Shown piece by piece: positions 20,398 through 30,719 of a stretch of 64,000 nucleotides of DNA. Source of the DNA: Dermanyssus gallinae (Eukaryota; Arthropoda; Arachnida; Mesostigmata; Dermanyssidae); contig QVRM01006433.1 in the NCBI GenBank assembly GCA_003439945.1, forward strand, positions 62,001 through 126,000. The letters are read 5' to 3'. The notes under the pieces are model-generated. The model saw only the letters and a program-made list of their open reading frames with translations. It was not told the origin of the DNA and made no database searches. Position numbers and translations under genes: made by a program. Every line of letters starts with the position of its first letter. The first letter of the stretch is position 1.

Positions 20398-23300
20398 ATG
20401 GGACTCATGGTGCGCGGATACGCCAAACCTGATCGAAAAGTCCTCGATAAGGTAGGTAACATCACCGCCACAGATCAAAACTTTACAAGTTATTTCGCAG
20501 CGCCATCATAGTACCGAATCTCTCTCTCCTATCCTCTCACACTCCCTCCTCCTCTCTGAGTGTTCCTTGTTATTTACTTGTGTGTGCTTCGCCCACACAG
20601 ACACACACTAATGCGTTTATACAGTACATATGCTGTACTTCATGTTGAAGGTGACTGTGCGACATTACGACTAGTGGAATACAAACAAGCAATGCAGCCA
20701 TGCTGCACAATCTGTCGCAAGGTGTAATAAAGTCGTCATCGTCTGCCAATCTGCCGCAAGATGTAAAAAAACTCTTCATCAATTGGTTTATAGATTTGTT
20801 TACTATCAATGTAATTTTTATCCATACATCTAAATACATTTACATGGCATGACGACACGTGATCACTCTAAAACCATGCTTATCACCCACACTCGTTAAA
20901 ACTGTATTTAATAGAGTTGTTATCTATTTCATCTTGTTGTTTCGGATAACCTATGGTATTTCAAGCGTTTGATGCTATATTAAATGACATTTATATATGC
21001 ATAAATTACTAATATTAATATAAATAATGTGGCATATTAATCTCTTTAGTATAGACACACATACTTATGTATGTACGTACACCTCACATATGCTTTTGTT
21101 TTTAATGTTTAAGTAAATTTTGTCGAAAGCAGATATATGACAATGAAACGATTTTCGTTTTAAGACCACTGCATGGTTGAACTGTCGTTTTTTTTTCATT
21201 GTAAAATATATGTAATGTAATAGAGTGTAGGGTAACCCCCGTGTACCAACAATAACAAGTTGTTTGGCATTGGCCTAATTAAGGCATCAATTATTTACGA
21301 TAAGACATAACTACTACTCCTTGTGCAAAGCATTATTGAGCTCCAGAAGCGCTACCGGTGCAGGTTCTGGCTCTAACTAGTCATTTTAACGGGAGAACAT
21401 GCTGCCACTACATGAAGCTAATTCAAGAGTTTGCGAGGTAGCCTCGAACAAATGCAGCGGTGTACGGTCTAGCATTGTCGTGCATGATGATGAAGCACGA
21501 CCTAATCTTATCCACGCACTTGTGGGCAGTTCACTTCCTTTTGGCATCGTTGACGTGAGCTTTCTGAGGTGACTTGTGGGGCTCTCCAGCCTAAGGATAT
21601 TGTTATATGTATTATTTAGATACCCCAAATCACTATTAAGCGGCCGCCGCAATTGACAGCCCAACAGTGCAAGGTCGCGCAAAGTGCTCTCCGGCACGCT
21701 CTTTTCTATCTATCGCTTTGTAGAGAGATATCCTACAAATCCATATCTACATCCTACGCCCAGATCCGGAAATAGAACGGCCCGCCATAAATCTACGGTA
21801 TATTTTTCGTGATCTCGTTCAAATCGGCATCGTGCTTGTCGGCAAAGCGTCCGCGTCAAACCCCAACGTACCAAACAGTTCCAACGTTCCACCAGCCGAT
21901 ACAAGTCTCAAAAAGCCTGCGGAGGACGGATACAGCCTTTTGCGCCAAAACCCCAACATACTTCGCCGTCCAAACGATCACCGGACGACACCGGGACGTG
22001 GTCGACCTAAGTCGCTTAATTCGAGTCAAACATTAACTTAACCTGTATTCCTATACCAAACACGAACCGCTGTAAACTTCGACCGATTTGAGAGCGGAGA
22101 CTAAAACTCGTTGGGGTGCCAATAAACGTACCGATGGAGGATGGCTGAAGTTAATTCTCCTCTCGGGCGTGCTACACACCAGACCTCTGCGTGTCTTCAT
22201 TCATTGCGTTCATTGCTCCTAATCCTCTCGTGTTCTTGTTGTCGTTCCACCGAGTCTACACTCCCCAGTTGACTTAGCGTAATAACCATCGTTACAACAT
22301 AACTTCAGTGGAATTAAACCGAGATATTTGTCATAGAGCAGATAAATCAGCTTGTCGTTGTTGATGATACAATTTTACACATTATTAGGGGTGTTCTCTT
22401 GGAAATTGAACTTCGGCAGCGCCCAGACGCGAAAGTTTATACTATATGGGAACTTCCCCTTGGAGCACATCTCAAACTGTAGCCACGAGACTTTGATCCA
22501 GAACATGAAGGCCTGAATCTCGATTTTAGCTTTTTTCATCTGTGAGTTTAACTTCGCAAGTAAAATTATGCATATGAGGAAGAGGTGTACTTTTGATTGG
22601 TGGGTAAATAAACCGCCAAGACAATTTGGTTTTCGTGCGAGAAGATCTACCGAGACTGCTAATGCTTATATTTAATAGACTATCCTTAAGTCTTGCGCTC
22701 AGAGTAATGGATGTCTCGCAATTGCTGTCGATATTAGCAAGGCTTTCGATTGTATTGATTCTAAAATTTTGATCTCAATCCTTCGATCCCTAGGCTTTAA
22801 TAATAACTGTTGTTTATGGTTTCGGTCGTATCTTCAGGATCGTGTCATTACCGTCACTGGCCAATCAGCCTCATCCGGTCCGTTCTCTATGCGCCTTGGT
22901 ATACCTCAGGGATCTGTAATGGGCCCTTTTCTGTTTATACTCAATATCAATATAGCTTTACGGAGCCTTGATAGGTTCTCCGGGATACGTGCGGTATCTT
23001 ACGCTGATGACTACACTCTGCTTGTCCCCTTATCTAAAGATAACCTGCGGGCTGGTTTTGATATGGCGAACGAAGCATTAGCAGTCCTCTGTAATGCGTT
23101 TTGTAAGCTTCGCATGAAGATCAACGCCACAAAAACCCAGGTTGTACTTTTCCGGACGTCCCACTGTCCCGTAACCTTCTCCAGGGGCGACTTAGTCATG
23201 GATGGCACTCTACCAGAACTGTCTCCAAATATCACCTGTCTGGGCTTAGTGTTTAATGAGCGTATGACGTGGAATAATCACGCGAACATACTCCAACATA

Positions 23301-24833
23301 AATTTGCACCTGCTGTTGCTGCACTTGCCCATCTTCGGTTTCGTGGGCTTCAGGTCCCTATCCTCGTCTTAGTGTATAAGGCGCTAGTAGAGCCTCACCT
23401 CTGCTATTGTAGTGTGGTCTGGGGTGGGACTTACCGGAGTGTCATTATATCACTTCAATCTCTGCAAAACAAAGCTATTCGTGCTATATTTGGTCTGCGA
23501 CCCAGAGAATCAGTCGCCTTCCTGCTCAAAGAACACGGTCGTTTTAGTATGAAGCAACTGATATGTTTACGAGCTGCCATTTTTGTTTACAAAATAATTA
23601 ACAATCTTGTAGAGGCTGGCGACCTTTTCCAGACTACACCCTCTATTGCTGCACCCTACCCCTCCGAAACACACGACCTTACATCGCCATTAATCTGCCG
23701 CCATCACGCCTACTTAAGAATGAACCACGTCATCACTCATTTATTGTTTGGAATAGAATTCCTGCCCCTATTATCTCTGTTTTTTATATTGAATTATCAT
23801 AGGCATACTCCGCGGTACAGAGGCTGTATACTTTCGAGTGTATTTGCAAGTACTCATGAGTAAAGCTATGTGTTTCATTCATTCATTCATTTCAACTATC
23901 GGCCTTGTGAAAAAAGTTAAAAACATTGCAAAATGTTCTTTTAGGAATCCGTTTAAACAAATGTCACTATGAGTAGTCATGTGCGAACAGATTGTATTAC
24001 AATTTATCAAGTAGTCAATTGCCAAACTACGCATTTGTTTAGGCCTTTGTTTAGCACTAGCAGAATAACCCATATTTCCTCTCGTATCCTCCACAGATAA
24101 GTCATCATTTAGGCATACTTTTGCCATCCTTACATATAGAGCTAAGTCAAGAAAACTGTGTCCTTAAGTAAAATCGTCATATATGTGCTATTAGGGCGCC
24201 AAGAATCAGAAAACGTAAACGGTGGCTACTGCTACAGGAACTCTGCGAACTCGGCTCATTCCGCGGCTCCTCTTCTGTCGCTTCCGCGACCATTTCTATA
24301 CCAGAAAGCAATTTGACAGGAGTATTGGATTGCTCATTCAGCTCTATTTCGGAAGTCGATTAACCGTTGCATAGCTGTTTTATATTAGTTGAGACACATA
24401 ATGACGCGTCTCACAGGTTTGCCCCAATTGATGTCATAGAGCTGATGGGTCAAAACCCTTGTGGCTTTTTTTATAGATTGAGCTAGAACAGATTCAGCTG
24501 TTATCGGCCCGACTTGCATCATGGGATCCGGCAACGTCAAGAGCAACGGCTAGACCTCCCGCGCTCGGCTTCAAAGAAATTCACTTCCGACCCAGTCGAA
24601 ATGTGTACAGGACCACGTTGGCCGTAGGAGACTACATCATCATCGAAACGTGTATCGATGAACTGTACAACGTGCTTCGTTCTTGTGATGGGTCGAATAC
24701 TCCCGAACTACGCGTGACAAAGGCCACCTTCAGCGAGAAACGCCAACACGGAGTTGTCGAGACGATCAGTGAAACCTCGGGCCGCGTTTTTACTCAAGAA
24801 GGCAACAGAGTCGAGGTGCGTATAAATGTTTAC

Positions 24834-24864
<31 letters not shown>

Positions 24865-27800
24865 TGTACAAGTGACTCTCGTATATGACTCTCGCGTCCG
24901 CTAAGAAGAACGACTACGTGTGCCTTCCATTAATTACTTTTCTTCATTAATTTTCTACTGCCAGAGAACTGGGCTACGCGATGTGGTTTAGCGTGTATAG
25001 CGACATGTGACGTTTACCGCGTAATGAAACAGATGCCGACGCTCTGGCACGCATCGCGTGGACATGGTCACAAACTAGATCCTACTACAAGCAGCATTGA
25101 CGGCAGCTTCTAGTAAGCAGCAAGTCGCTTCTGCACAAATCATTATTAGATATGTAGGCTATCAAGACTAGCAGCCAATACTAATCCGATGCAGTCATTA
25201 CCAATGCGTTGGGTAAACACTAGTTCGGGTATGTCTCGCGCTTATCTTGCAGCCACACTGCCAGGCTACAGTGATTATTAAATTGGACTTCAAGAACGCG
25301 TTCAATACAATCTTCCCAGAGCAGCGTCCACGCTGTCGTTTGCGGCTATAAGTTTGCATATTGTAATCCCTCCGTGATTAGTAGGCGGCGTAATTGCTCG
25401 GCCAGGGGGTTTCATATGAGGACCCAATAGACCCCGTTTTGTTCTTTCTAGAGGTCAGGATTTTGGTTGACTCCGCATGCTTAATATTTGGTACCTGGAC
25501 TATGATATCTTAGGAGGTAATGTTAGCACACAACAGCAACTGACAATCGGCCGACCGCGGCTCAAACGTCCACAATGATCGCCCTCCGCCAACTGGTTTG
25601 CACGTACAACAGCACACTCTTGGACGAACGTGCATAGGAACTCATGACGCCACCGCGAGCCAGAAAACGTGACACGGTGCGTACACAAAGGAGATGCACA
25701 ACAAGCCACCACACCTGCACGACCGGATGCACAAAGGTATCAAGACGGATATACCTGAGCACCAGGCAAAGACGTTGTAACGTATTGATCTCACACACAC
25801 GAGTCAGTATTCGGATTATGTTACTCGAACGTTGGTCTAGCTCGGCGTAAAACAAGCTGGCTTAACAACTATTACAACACCTTTCATATTATAGTCAATC
25901 AGGACACTTTTTCTAACCTATTAGACCCAGCTGTATGGCCGGAAGGTACCCGGTTTAGGCCGTTCCGAGGCCAATTAAAACCATACAAAGTATTTGGTGC
26001 ACCGCAACCACCGTCTTCCGGACTAGGTAACAAACGACCCCGAACCGAACAGTCTGATACAATGCTGGTCGAGGGTAGCCCGCCAAATTGACTTCAAGTC
26101 GAATGCGACAACAACACACTTGTTAACACGACCAAATGTGCAGAACTCAAGACAATATCCCGATGTATCCTTTGGAATGTAGAAGGATTTCATTCAGTAT
26201 TAGAAAGTTGTGGGGAAAACGAGTTTGAACAATATGACATAATGTTTCTTACCGAAACATTTGTAACAAACACAGCAGCTATTGTGCTACACAAACACAA
26301 GATCTACCATGGTGAAGCTATAAAGGCCCCCGGTAGAGGACGACCGAAATGGGGGGTCTCAGTCGCTGTACGCACGACCCAATGGTCTAGATTACTTAGA
26401 TCCACGGCTAGACTACTTGTTGTTGAAATAAGGGACTTTTATTTAATATGTATATACAGCCCACCTGACCGCAACGTGACAGACATTTTACTTGATATAG
26501 GAGAGTCCCTGATGCTATGCACAGACAATTTTAAACACACTATCATAGCAGGGGACATGAATTGTAACCTCGCTAAAGATGACTCACGAGCGACTGCTTT
26601 TATCGAGGGAGTAAGGGAAATAGGCTTGCAAATAGAAGGTAATTATTCCGACGCTACATATATAGCATGGAATGGAAAAAGTGCTATAGACCTAATTATG
26701 AGTACTTCTAGTGAACCGGGAGCTTATATAAAAGACCATAAAACGACAGTTTCAGCCGAGCGGAAGCATTGCAAAGTTACCTTCAGCCTTGCGCATACGA
26801 AGATAACTGGCCTTGACAAACGAATTTTTCTCGCCCGCAAGATAAGTCTCAGCAAGCTGGAACAAGCCTTATATCTACTCCCAGATGCGACCGAAGTAGA
26901 CACAGACTTTTACGAGCGTTCACTTCGGTGGGCCATTCAATCTGCAGCATCATATAAGAGGAACACTGCGACGAGACACAAACCATGGTTCGATCACGAG
27001 TGCAAAACCATCAAAACGCACATTTGTTGCCACAACGATTGGAGCCTAGCAGGGCTGGCAAACCTAGCTGATCTAAAGAAAACGTATAAACGAATGATTC
27101 AGAGGAAGAAATATGAATACGAGACCGCGCAACGCACACAACAGGTAAAAGAAAGCATCCAGAAACCATGGATCCTCTTACCGAAGAGACCTGCTGTAGC
27201 AAACCCACTAATAAACGACGAAGAATGGGTCTCGCATTTCACAACGCTACTAAGCCACGATGTTCAACTGCCTGACAATGAACACGCACCCCATATAGAG
27301 CCTGACTGGGAAGACTTTACGGAAGGGGAGGTTCGAATGGCTATACTAGCGAAGAAAAACGGAAAATCATCAGGTCCTGATGATATTTACTACGAACATC
27401 TTAAGCAGGGAATAGAGCACATAGCCCCAACTAGCGTAGTCTACAAAATATTAACCTCACTAATTGTGACTCGACTATACAGCAAATGTAAAGACCTAAT
27501 ACCAACGGAACAGAATGGGTTCTTGGAAGGTCGCTCAACTGAACGAGCTCTCAGGGAAGTCCTTCGTCACGTGCGGGAACGTTCCAACGACGGACAGATG
27601 ACCTACGCAGCGTTTGTTGACTTCAAAACTGCTTTTGATAGTGTACTTAGAGACTGCCTTCTGGATATTATGCGACAGCATTTTGGCATCAAAGGTCGAA
27701 TGTTTAACCTAATGAGAAGCATTCTCACTGCGAACTATATCACAATCAGAAATGGGCCCCACTGTATTGCGCAAGAAGTTAAACAGACAATTGGGCTAGC

Positions 27801-30488
27801 ACAAGGCGACACGGCAAGCCCTTTCTCATTCATCCTTTATGTCACAGGGTTAAGCCAAATACTTCGAAATGCTAAAGCCCCGCATGTATTCTACGCTGAC
27901 GATCTCATCATAATGGCCAAGTCAAGACCACATCTACAGTTTTACCTGAATGAAATGAGCCAATGGTGCGCACAGTATAAGCTGACAATTAATATATCCA
28001 AGACAAAAGTTCTTCGATTTTTCCGAGGAGGTCGATACGCCAGTCTTAACCACATCATCAGGGTCAATAACCAAAATATTGAATTAGTAAGTCAATTTAG
28101 CTATCTCGGAGTAATCTTGACCCCTGGCCTATCTTTTACAAAGCACATAGAGAACAAACGTGCAAAAGCAGTATCGGCCATGACGCTACTCGGATTGACA
28201 TTAAGACTGGAATGAACCTTTTTAAGATAAAAATAGCTCCAATTATAACTTACTGCCTTCGGGCCATTGCACCAAACTTAACCTTAGACAACATTAAGGA
28301 GATAGACAAAATAAAAGCAAATTTTGTGAAATATATGCTCGAACTGCCGCGTAACGCATCGACAACCTTGGCGATGGAACTATGCCAAGAACGAAGCTTG
28401 GTGGAAGATCTTATCTTGGACAAATACGTTTTTAGCCCACTCGTCGTAGAGCAATATCGCGCATACAGAGAAAAGCGTAATTTGAGCTTTGCCATAGAGA
28501 ATTTTACTGACGGTCCTGCATTCACGACAGACCGTTGGAAGCAGGGAATGCAAGTGAACAGACGGGTACTCTGCAGACTTACCTGGCATGGCTACCACCA
28601 ATATATATGCCTAAAAGGGTATTGCTTTGAAATTGAAGATTGTGTATGTAAACATTGTGGCACATGTAATATTGACCGATACCACATACTGCAATGCAAG
28701 GAAATAGAAGCTGGTTCAATGCATGCAGTAGTGAAAGATGTTATTAGCCGATATGAATTTTAGGTAGCATCTACCAATTTCTGGTGAAATAAACCTGTAT
28801 ATATTAAAAAAAAATATTAACACTCTCACTGAAGACAATTGCATTAGTCGACCCGCACCGGACTTCGTAGAGTTTAAGGGCTTACGAGGTCTCCTACACG
28901 GTTGTGCCGTTACTAATAATAACTTGGAACTCCTTGGGGTCCCCCTCTACTCAGGAGGCCTCAATCGGTCCATCGACCTGGGGGAGATCCAAATTACCGA
29001 CGGCCGCCAGCCAGTTCTTTTTCCTGGGGGCACAATATGGACTTTCCTGGGGCCGATCTTTCCGGGCAGCTCGAGGAATAACATTTTCACTTAGTACCGC
29101 TGAGGCTTTTCTCAACATATGTCTCCTTCTTTTAAGACGCGGCTCTAACTTTTCATTTCCAGAGGTGGTTTAACTCTGCCGGACCCTGTTACGAGTTTAC
29201 TACGTGTGCTTTTAAAGCAATAGGCGTTCAGAGGCCAGAGACACACACCCCAATTGATAAAATTAGGAATCTCCTCAACCTTGCATCCGGCAACAAGCGC
29301 CTAGCTCTCGACATCCAGCGAGAAAAAACCGCTACGGTTCGAAACCCGCGTTAACGGTGACCGGCCCTCGGACTTGAGACCATGTGTGACCAATAGCCTG
29401 CACGTTTAGAGCGCGCAGCTCAACCTGGAATAAAAACGTATCGTTTTAATTATACGTTTATAACGGTAATAGCGTGCTATTTCAAAACTCCGACTTCAAT
29501 TGGCAAGGTTAGCCTTCAGAGACTTTGCAATGACGTCCACAAAAAGCGCGTTGTTGTTGACGTTATTGCTTAAGCCGTTCGAAAGTGTGTTTTTTAAACA
29601 AGAATCCGCAGCAAATGACGCTTTTAAAAGCCCTACTGGTTATTTGTTTAACAGAGCTTTAACTGTTTCAAGAAATTCCATAAATCCAGCTTAATTTCCT
29701 TCATCAGGTGCTGATCTCAGTAAACTTAAACAGTTTTGAGGTTTGAGTAAAATAAAGAAAGTTTGAAAGTTGTTTCAAATTTAGGAGCGGATGACCGCAT
29801 CAAACTCGAAATACACTTTGTAACTCGACAAAGCTACACAGTACACAAAATCCTACACAGCGTATTTCAAAATGCATGCGAATTTGTAGCGAAACGCCTT
29901 GTAACGTGCCTTTCTTCCTTTGAACTCAGATCCTGCCGGAACAACTTCACCTCTGGGACGGACGGCAGTACTACACGGATGCCGATCAGCTCAAGGACAG
30001 CCCCCTACTGAACGTGTTAAAACTGAGGGAGTACGTCCAACTCGAACGGGAGTCTGATGGAAGGCTGCGGGTCTTCTTCGAGCCTCGCGAAGATGGCTCG
30101 AGGTTACTTCGCGAGGTGCCCGGTCAGAGTCTGCTGATTACTGCCGCGACGTCAGCCGGGACGAGCGCCGACTGTAGCAAATTGCTCAGTGAGTCCCTTC
30201 TGAGCCGAGATTTGCCGACAGGCTGCAGATGCTCGCCCGAAGAGCAGCGTCCACTGTGGCCGACCAGCTGCAGTTATGGCGGCCCGCGGACGGAGACAAC
30301 CCAACGGCATTACCAGTTGGAGTATAGCAGGGGCGTGGACGACGCCCTCGATCTACGAGCAGAAGTCTCATGCGCCCATACGCTCGATTGCTATACTCGA
30401 TATGCGCCATACCCGCGTTTACGCCCTGCCCCGTTGGGTACTATCATCCCGCCGAGCACAGCTTCTGTCATATGAGGGTTTCGTCTGA
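20398..30488 (+). CDS. Unidentified host-like gene, four predicted exons
   Basis: Predicted exons are 20398-20451, 24477-24815, 29930-30188 and 30328-30488 (813 nt, 270 aa). The first three join in phase 0 and the last junction is phase 1. Splice signals are GATAAG/gtaggt, ttttttatag/ATTGAG, GTCGAG/gtgcgt, cttcctttgaactcag/ATCCTG, GCTCA/gtgagt and gagtatag/CAGGGG. Exon 2 (113 codons) reads as ordinary globular protein (for example TLAVGDYIIIETCIDELYNV; VTKATFSEKRQHGVVETI). Exon 3 continues with PEQLHLWDGRQYYTDADQL and LRVFFEPREDGSRLL, and the protein ends RRAQLLSYEGFV. I do not recognise the family. Transposons fill introns 1 and 2. The final exon is least certain, because other frames are also open at 30190-30700. 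A decayed mobile-element ORF is the main alternative for exon 3 onward. Confidence 0.42.
21386..21560 (-). pseudogene. Tc1/mariner transposase fragment
   Basis: The minus strand reads MHDNARPYTAAFVRGYLANS at about 21500-21440, matching the MHDNARPHTA....YL block around the second catalytic Asp of Tc1/mariner transposases. A stop follows and the flanks are frameshifted. This is a small dead relic in intron 1 of the unidentified gene. Confidence 0.65.
21829..22296 (+). repeat. Older solo LTR related to the 17.7-19.0 kb element
   Basis: It shares ordered blocks with the LTR at 18495-18989: cgatacaagtctcaa, acagccttttgcgcc, gtcgacctaagtc, aacctgtattcctatacc, ctgtaaacttcgaccg, atttgagagcgg, caataaacgtaccga and the end catcgttaca. 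Identity is about 65-70% by eye. No second LTR copy or interior was found, so it is a solo or truncated LTR. The left edge is approximate. Confidence 0.7.
22613..23893 (+). pseudogene. 5'-truncated CR1/L2-like LINE
   Basis: RT motifs are in order: QFGFRARRSTETANAY (two stops follow at about 22670), AVDISKAFDCID, QGSVMGPFLFILNI, AVSYADDYTLL (catalytic YADD at about 23005), KINATKTQVVLF, ITCLGLVFNERMTWNNH, VEPHLCYCSVVWGG and LQNKAIRAIFGL. The longest open frame is 22769-23863. A frameshift near 23715 moves the true C-terminus (HHSFIVWNRIPAPIISVF) to another frame. It ends in a (ATTC)n tail at 23873-23893, the short-repeat 3' end typical of CR1/L2-type elements rather than poly(A). Confidence 0.85.
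23894..24476. other. Intron sequence of the unidentified gene, nothing recognised
   Basis: No repeat family or coding signature. It ends in a T-rich acceptor tract before 24477. Confidence 0.4.
25250..25540 (+). pseudogene. Older RT element, 5' fragment (interrupted)
   Basis: Reads VIIKLDFKNAFNTI (from 25271), a decayed GDP..PVLF segment, EVRILVDSA and NIWYLDYDILGGNV (25483-25524), where YLDY stands for the YLDD catalytic box. This is a family common in arthropods, distinct from the other LINEs here. The sequence breaks off near 25540 and resumes at 28815 with LTEDNCISRPAPDFVEFKGL, so a younger LINE has split it. Confidence 0.65.
25801..26088 (+). pseudogene. ORF1-like frame of the LINE (C-terminal part)
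   Basis: An open frame in phase with the EN-RT ORF and separated from it by a single TGA (26089-26091). It reads RRKTSWLNNYYNTFHIIVNQ, then DPAVWPEGTRFRPFRG and a basic KRPRTEQ segment. Upstream in this frame are stops at 25756 and 25786, so it is either a decayed ORF1 or its natural C-terminus. I recognise no domain in it. Confidence 0.4.
26092..28215 (+). CDS. LINE endonuclease-reverse transcriptase ORF
   Basis: The frame is open from 26092, with the first ATG at 26242 (657 aa). Coding sense begins before that ATG with RCILWNVEGFHSVLESC, the N-terminal motif of AP-type endonucleases, so the real start is probably upstream. EN continues with MFLTETFV, IAGDMNCNLAKDDSRA and AWNGKSAIDLIMS (to about 26700). 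RT follows: KKNGKSSGPDDIYYEHLKQG (27355), QNGFLEGRSTERALREV, AAFVDFKTAFDSVLRDCLLD, GLAQGDTASPFSFILYVTGL, VFYADDLIIM (catalytic YADD at about 27895), KTKVLRFFRGGRY and FSYLGVILTPGLSFTKHI. All key catalytic residues are intact. The frame closes at 28213-28215, well before the expected thumb and zinc finger. Confidence 0.85.
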   Translation, partial: LQVECDNNTLVNTTKCAELKTISRCILWNVEGFHSVLESCGENEFEQYDIMFLTETFVTNTAAIVLHKHKIYHGEAIKAPGRGRPKWGVSVAVRTTQWSRLLRSTARLLVVEIRDFYLICIYSPPDRNVTDILLDIGESLMLCTDNFKHTIIAGDMNCNLAKDDSRATAFIEGVREIGLQIEGNYSDATYIAWNGKSAIDLIMSTSSEPGAYIKDHKTTVSAERKHCKVTFSLAHTKITGLDKRIFLARKISLSKLEQALYLLPDATEVDTDFYERSLRWAIQSAASYKRNTATRHKPWFDHECKTIKTHICCHNDWSLAGLANLADLKKTYKRMIQRKKYEYETAQRTQQVKESIQKPWILLPKRPAVANPLINDEEWVSHFTTLLSHDVQLPDNEHAPHIEPDWEDFTEGEVRMAILAKKNGKSSGPDDIYYEHLKQGIEHIAPTSVVYKILTSLIVTRLYSKCKDLIPTEQNGFLEGRSTERALREVLRHVRERSNDGQMTYAAFVDFKTAFDSVLRDCLLDIMRQHFGIKGRMFNLMRSILTANYITIRNGPHCIAQEVKQTIGLAQGDTASPFSFILYVTGLSQILRNAKAPHVFYADDLIIMAKSRPHLQFYLNEMSQWCAQYKLTINISKTKVLRFFRGGRYASLNHIIRVNNQNIELVSQFSYLGVILTPGLSFTKHIENKRAKAVSAMTLLGLTLRLE
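28212..28763 (+). CDS. LINE C-terminal region with CCHC-like finger (separate frame)
   Basis: 183 codons starting with ATG inside an ATGA overlap with the upstream stop. It starts MNLFKIKIAPIITYCLRAIA, the LF..KI.P...Y motif that normally follows the RT in one continuous protein (compare 10473-10523 in this window), and ends with CVCKHCGTCNIDRYHILQC, a cysteine/histidine finger. The break is most simply a frameshift or small deletion in a once-single ORF; stop-start reinitiation is the alternative. A 3' UTR of about 40 bp and poly(A) follow. Confidence 0.75.
   Translation: MNLFKIKIAPIITYCLRAIAPNLTLDNIKEIDKIKANFVKYMLELPRNASTTLAMELCQERSLVEDLILDKYVFSPLVVEQYRAYREKRNLSFAIENFTDGPAFTTDRWKQGMQVNRRVLCRLTWHGYHQYICLKGYCFEIEDCVCKHCGTCNIDRYHILQCKEIEAGSMHAVVKDVISRYEF
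28815..29350 (+). pseudogene. Older RT element, 3' fragment (continues 25250-25540)
   Basis: Reads LTEDNCISRPAPDFVEFKGL, then VTNNNLELLGVPLYSGGL, the segment that follows the YLDD box in this family (L.NE.KCE...; ...LLG.PL...). After about 29000 the frame decays, with a weak WFNSAGPCYEF in another frame at about 29165. No 3' end could be placed. Confidence 0.55.
29351..29929. other. Intron sequence of the unidentified gene, nothing recognised
   Basis: Plain sequence without repeat or coding signal. It ends in the pyrimidine-rich acceptor tttcttcctttgaactcag before 29930. Confidence 0.4.
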
Positions 30489-30719
30489 AGGGTACTCAGT
30501 GGATTGCGGCAGATTGCATTGCTCGTGACGTTCTGTCGCGACTGCATTCACATCCAGCAGTATCAATCCTGAGATCTCTTATGGAGATTCAGAATGAAGT
30601 TCCAACGCATATGAACTGGCAAAGTCCTACTGACGAGTGTTTGCCGAATTCAGAAACAACAATCGATCATCTTATATGCTTATGCTTTTTATGCCATATC
30701 TTTTAGCACAGGTGTCATA

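Larger units (their letters stand above)
25541..28814 (+). mobile_element. Nearly full-length LINE with ORF1 remnant, EN, RT and zinc finger
   Basis: This block spans an ORF1-like frame (25801-26088), an EN-RT ORF (26092-28215), a short C-terminal ORF (28212-28763), an AATAAA at 28788-28793 and a poly(A) tail at 28806-28814. It lies in intron 2 of the unidentified gene, same strand, and splits an older RT element. The 5' edge is approximate, set where the older element breaks off. A possible diverged target duplication (aatgttagcacac against aatattaacactc) brackets it, but the match is only partial. Confidence 0.75.

Noticed and set aside
20170..20432. About 85 open codons on the + strand (WLLPPPAAAAASERIAFRAT...)
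   Set aside because: Protein-like in part but without start codon or acceptor, and in a different frame from the better supported ATG exon at 20398; more likely 5' UTR.
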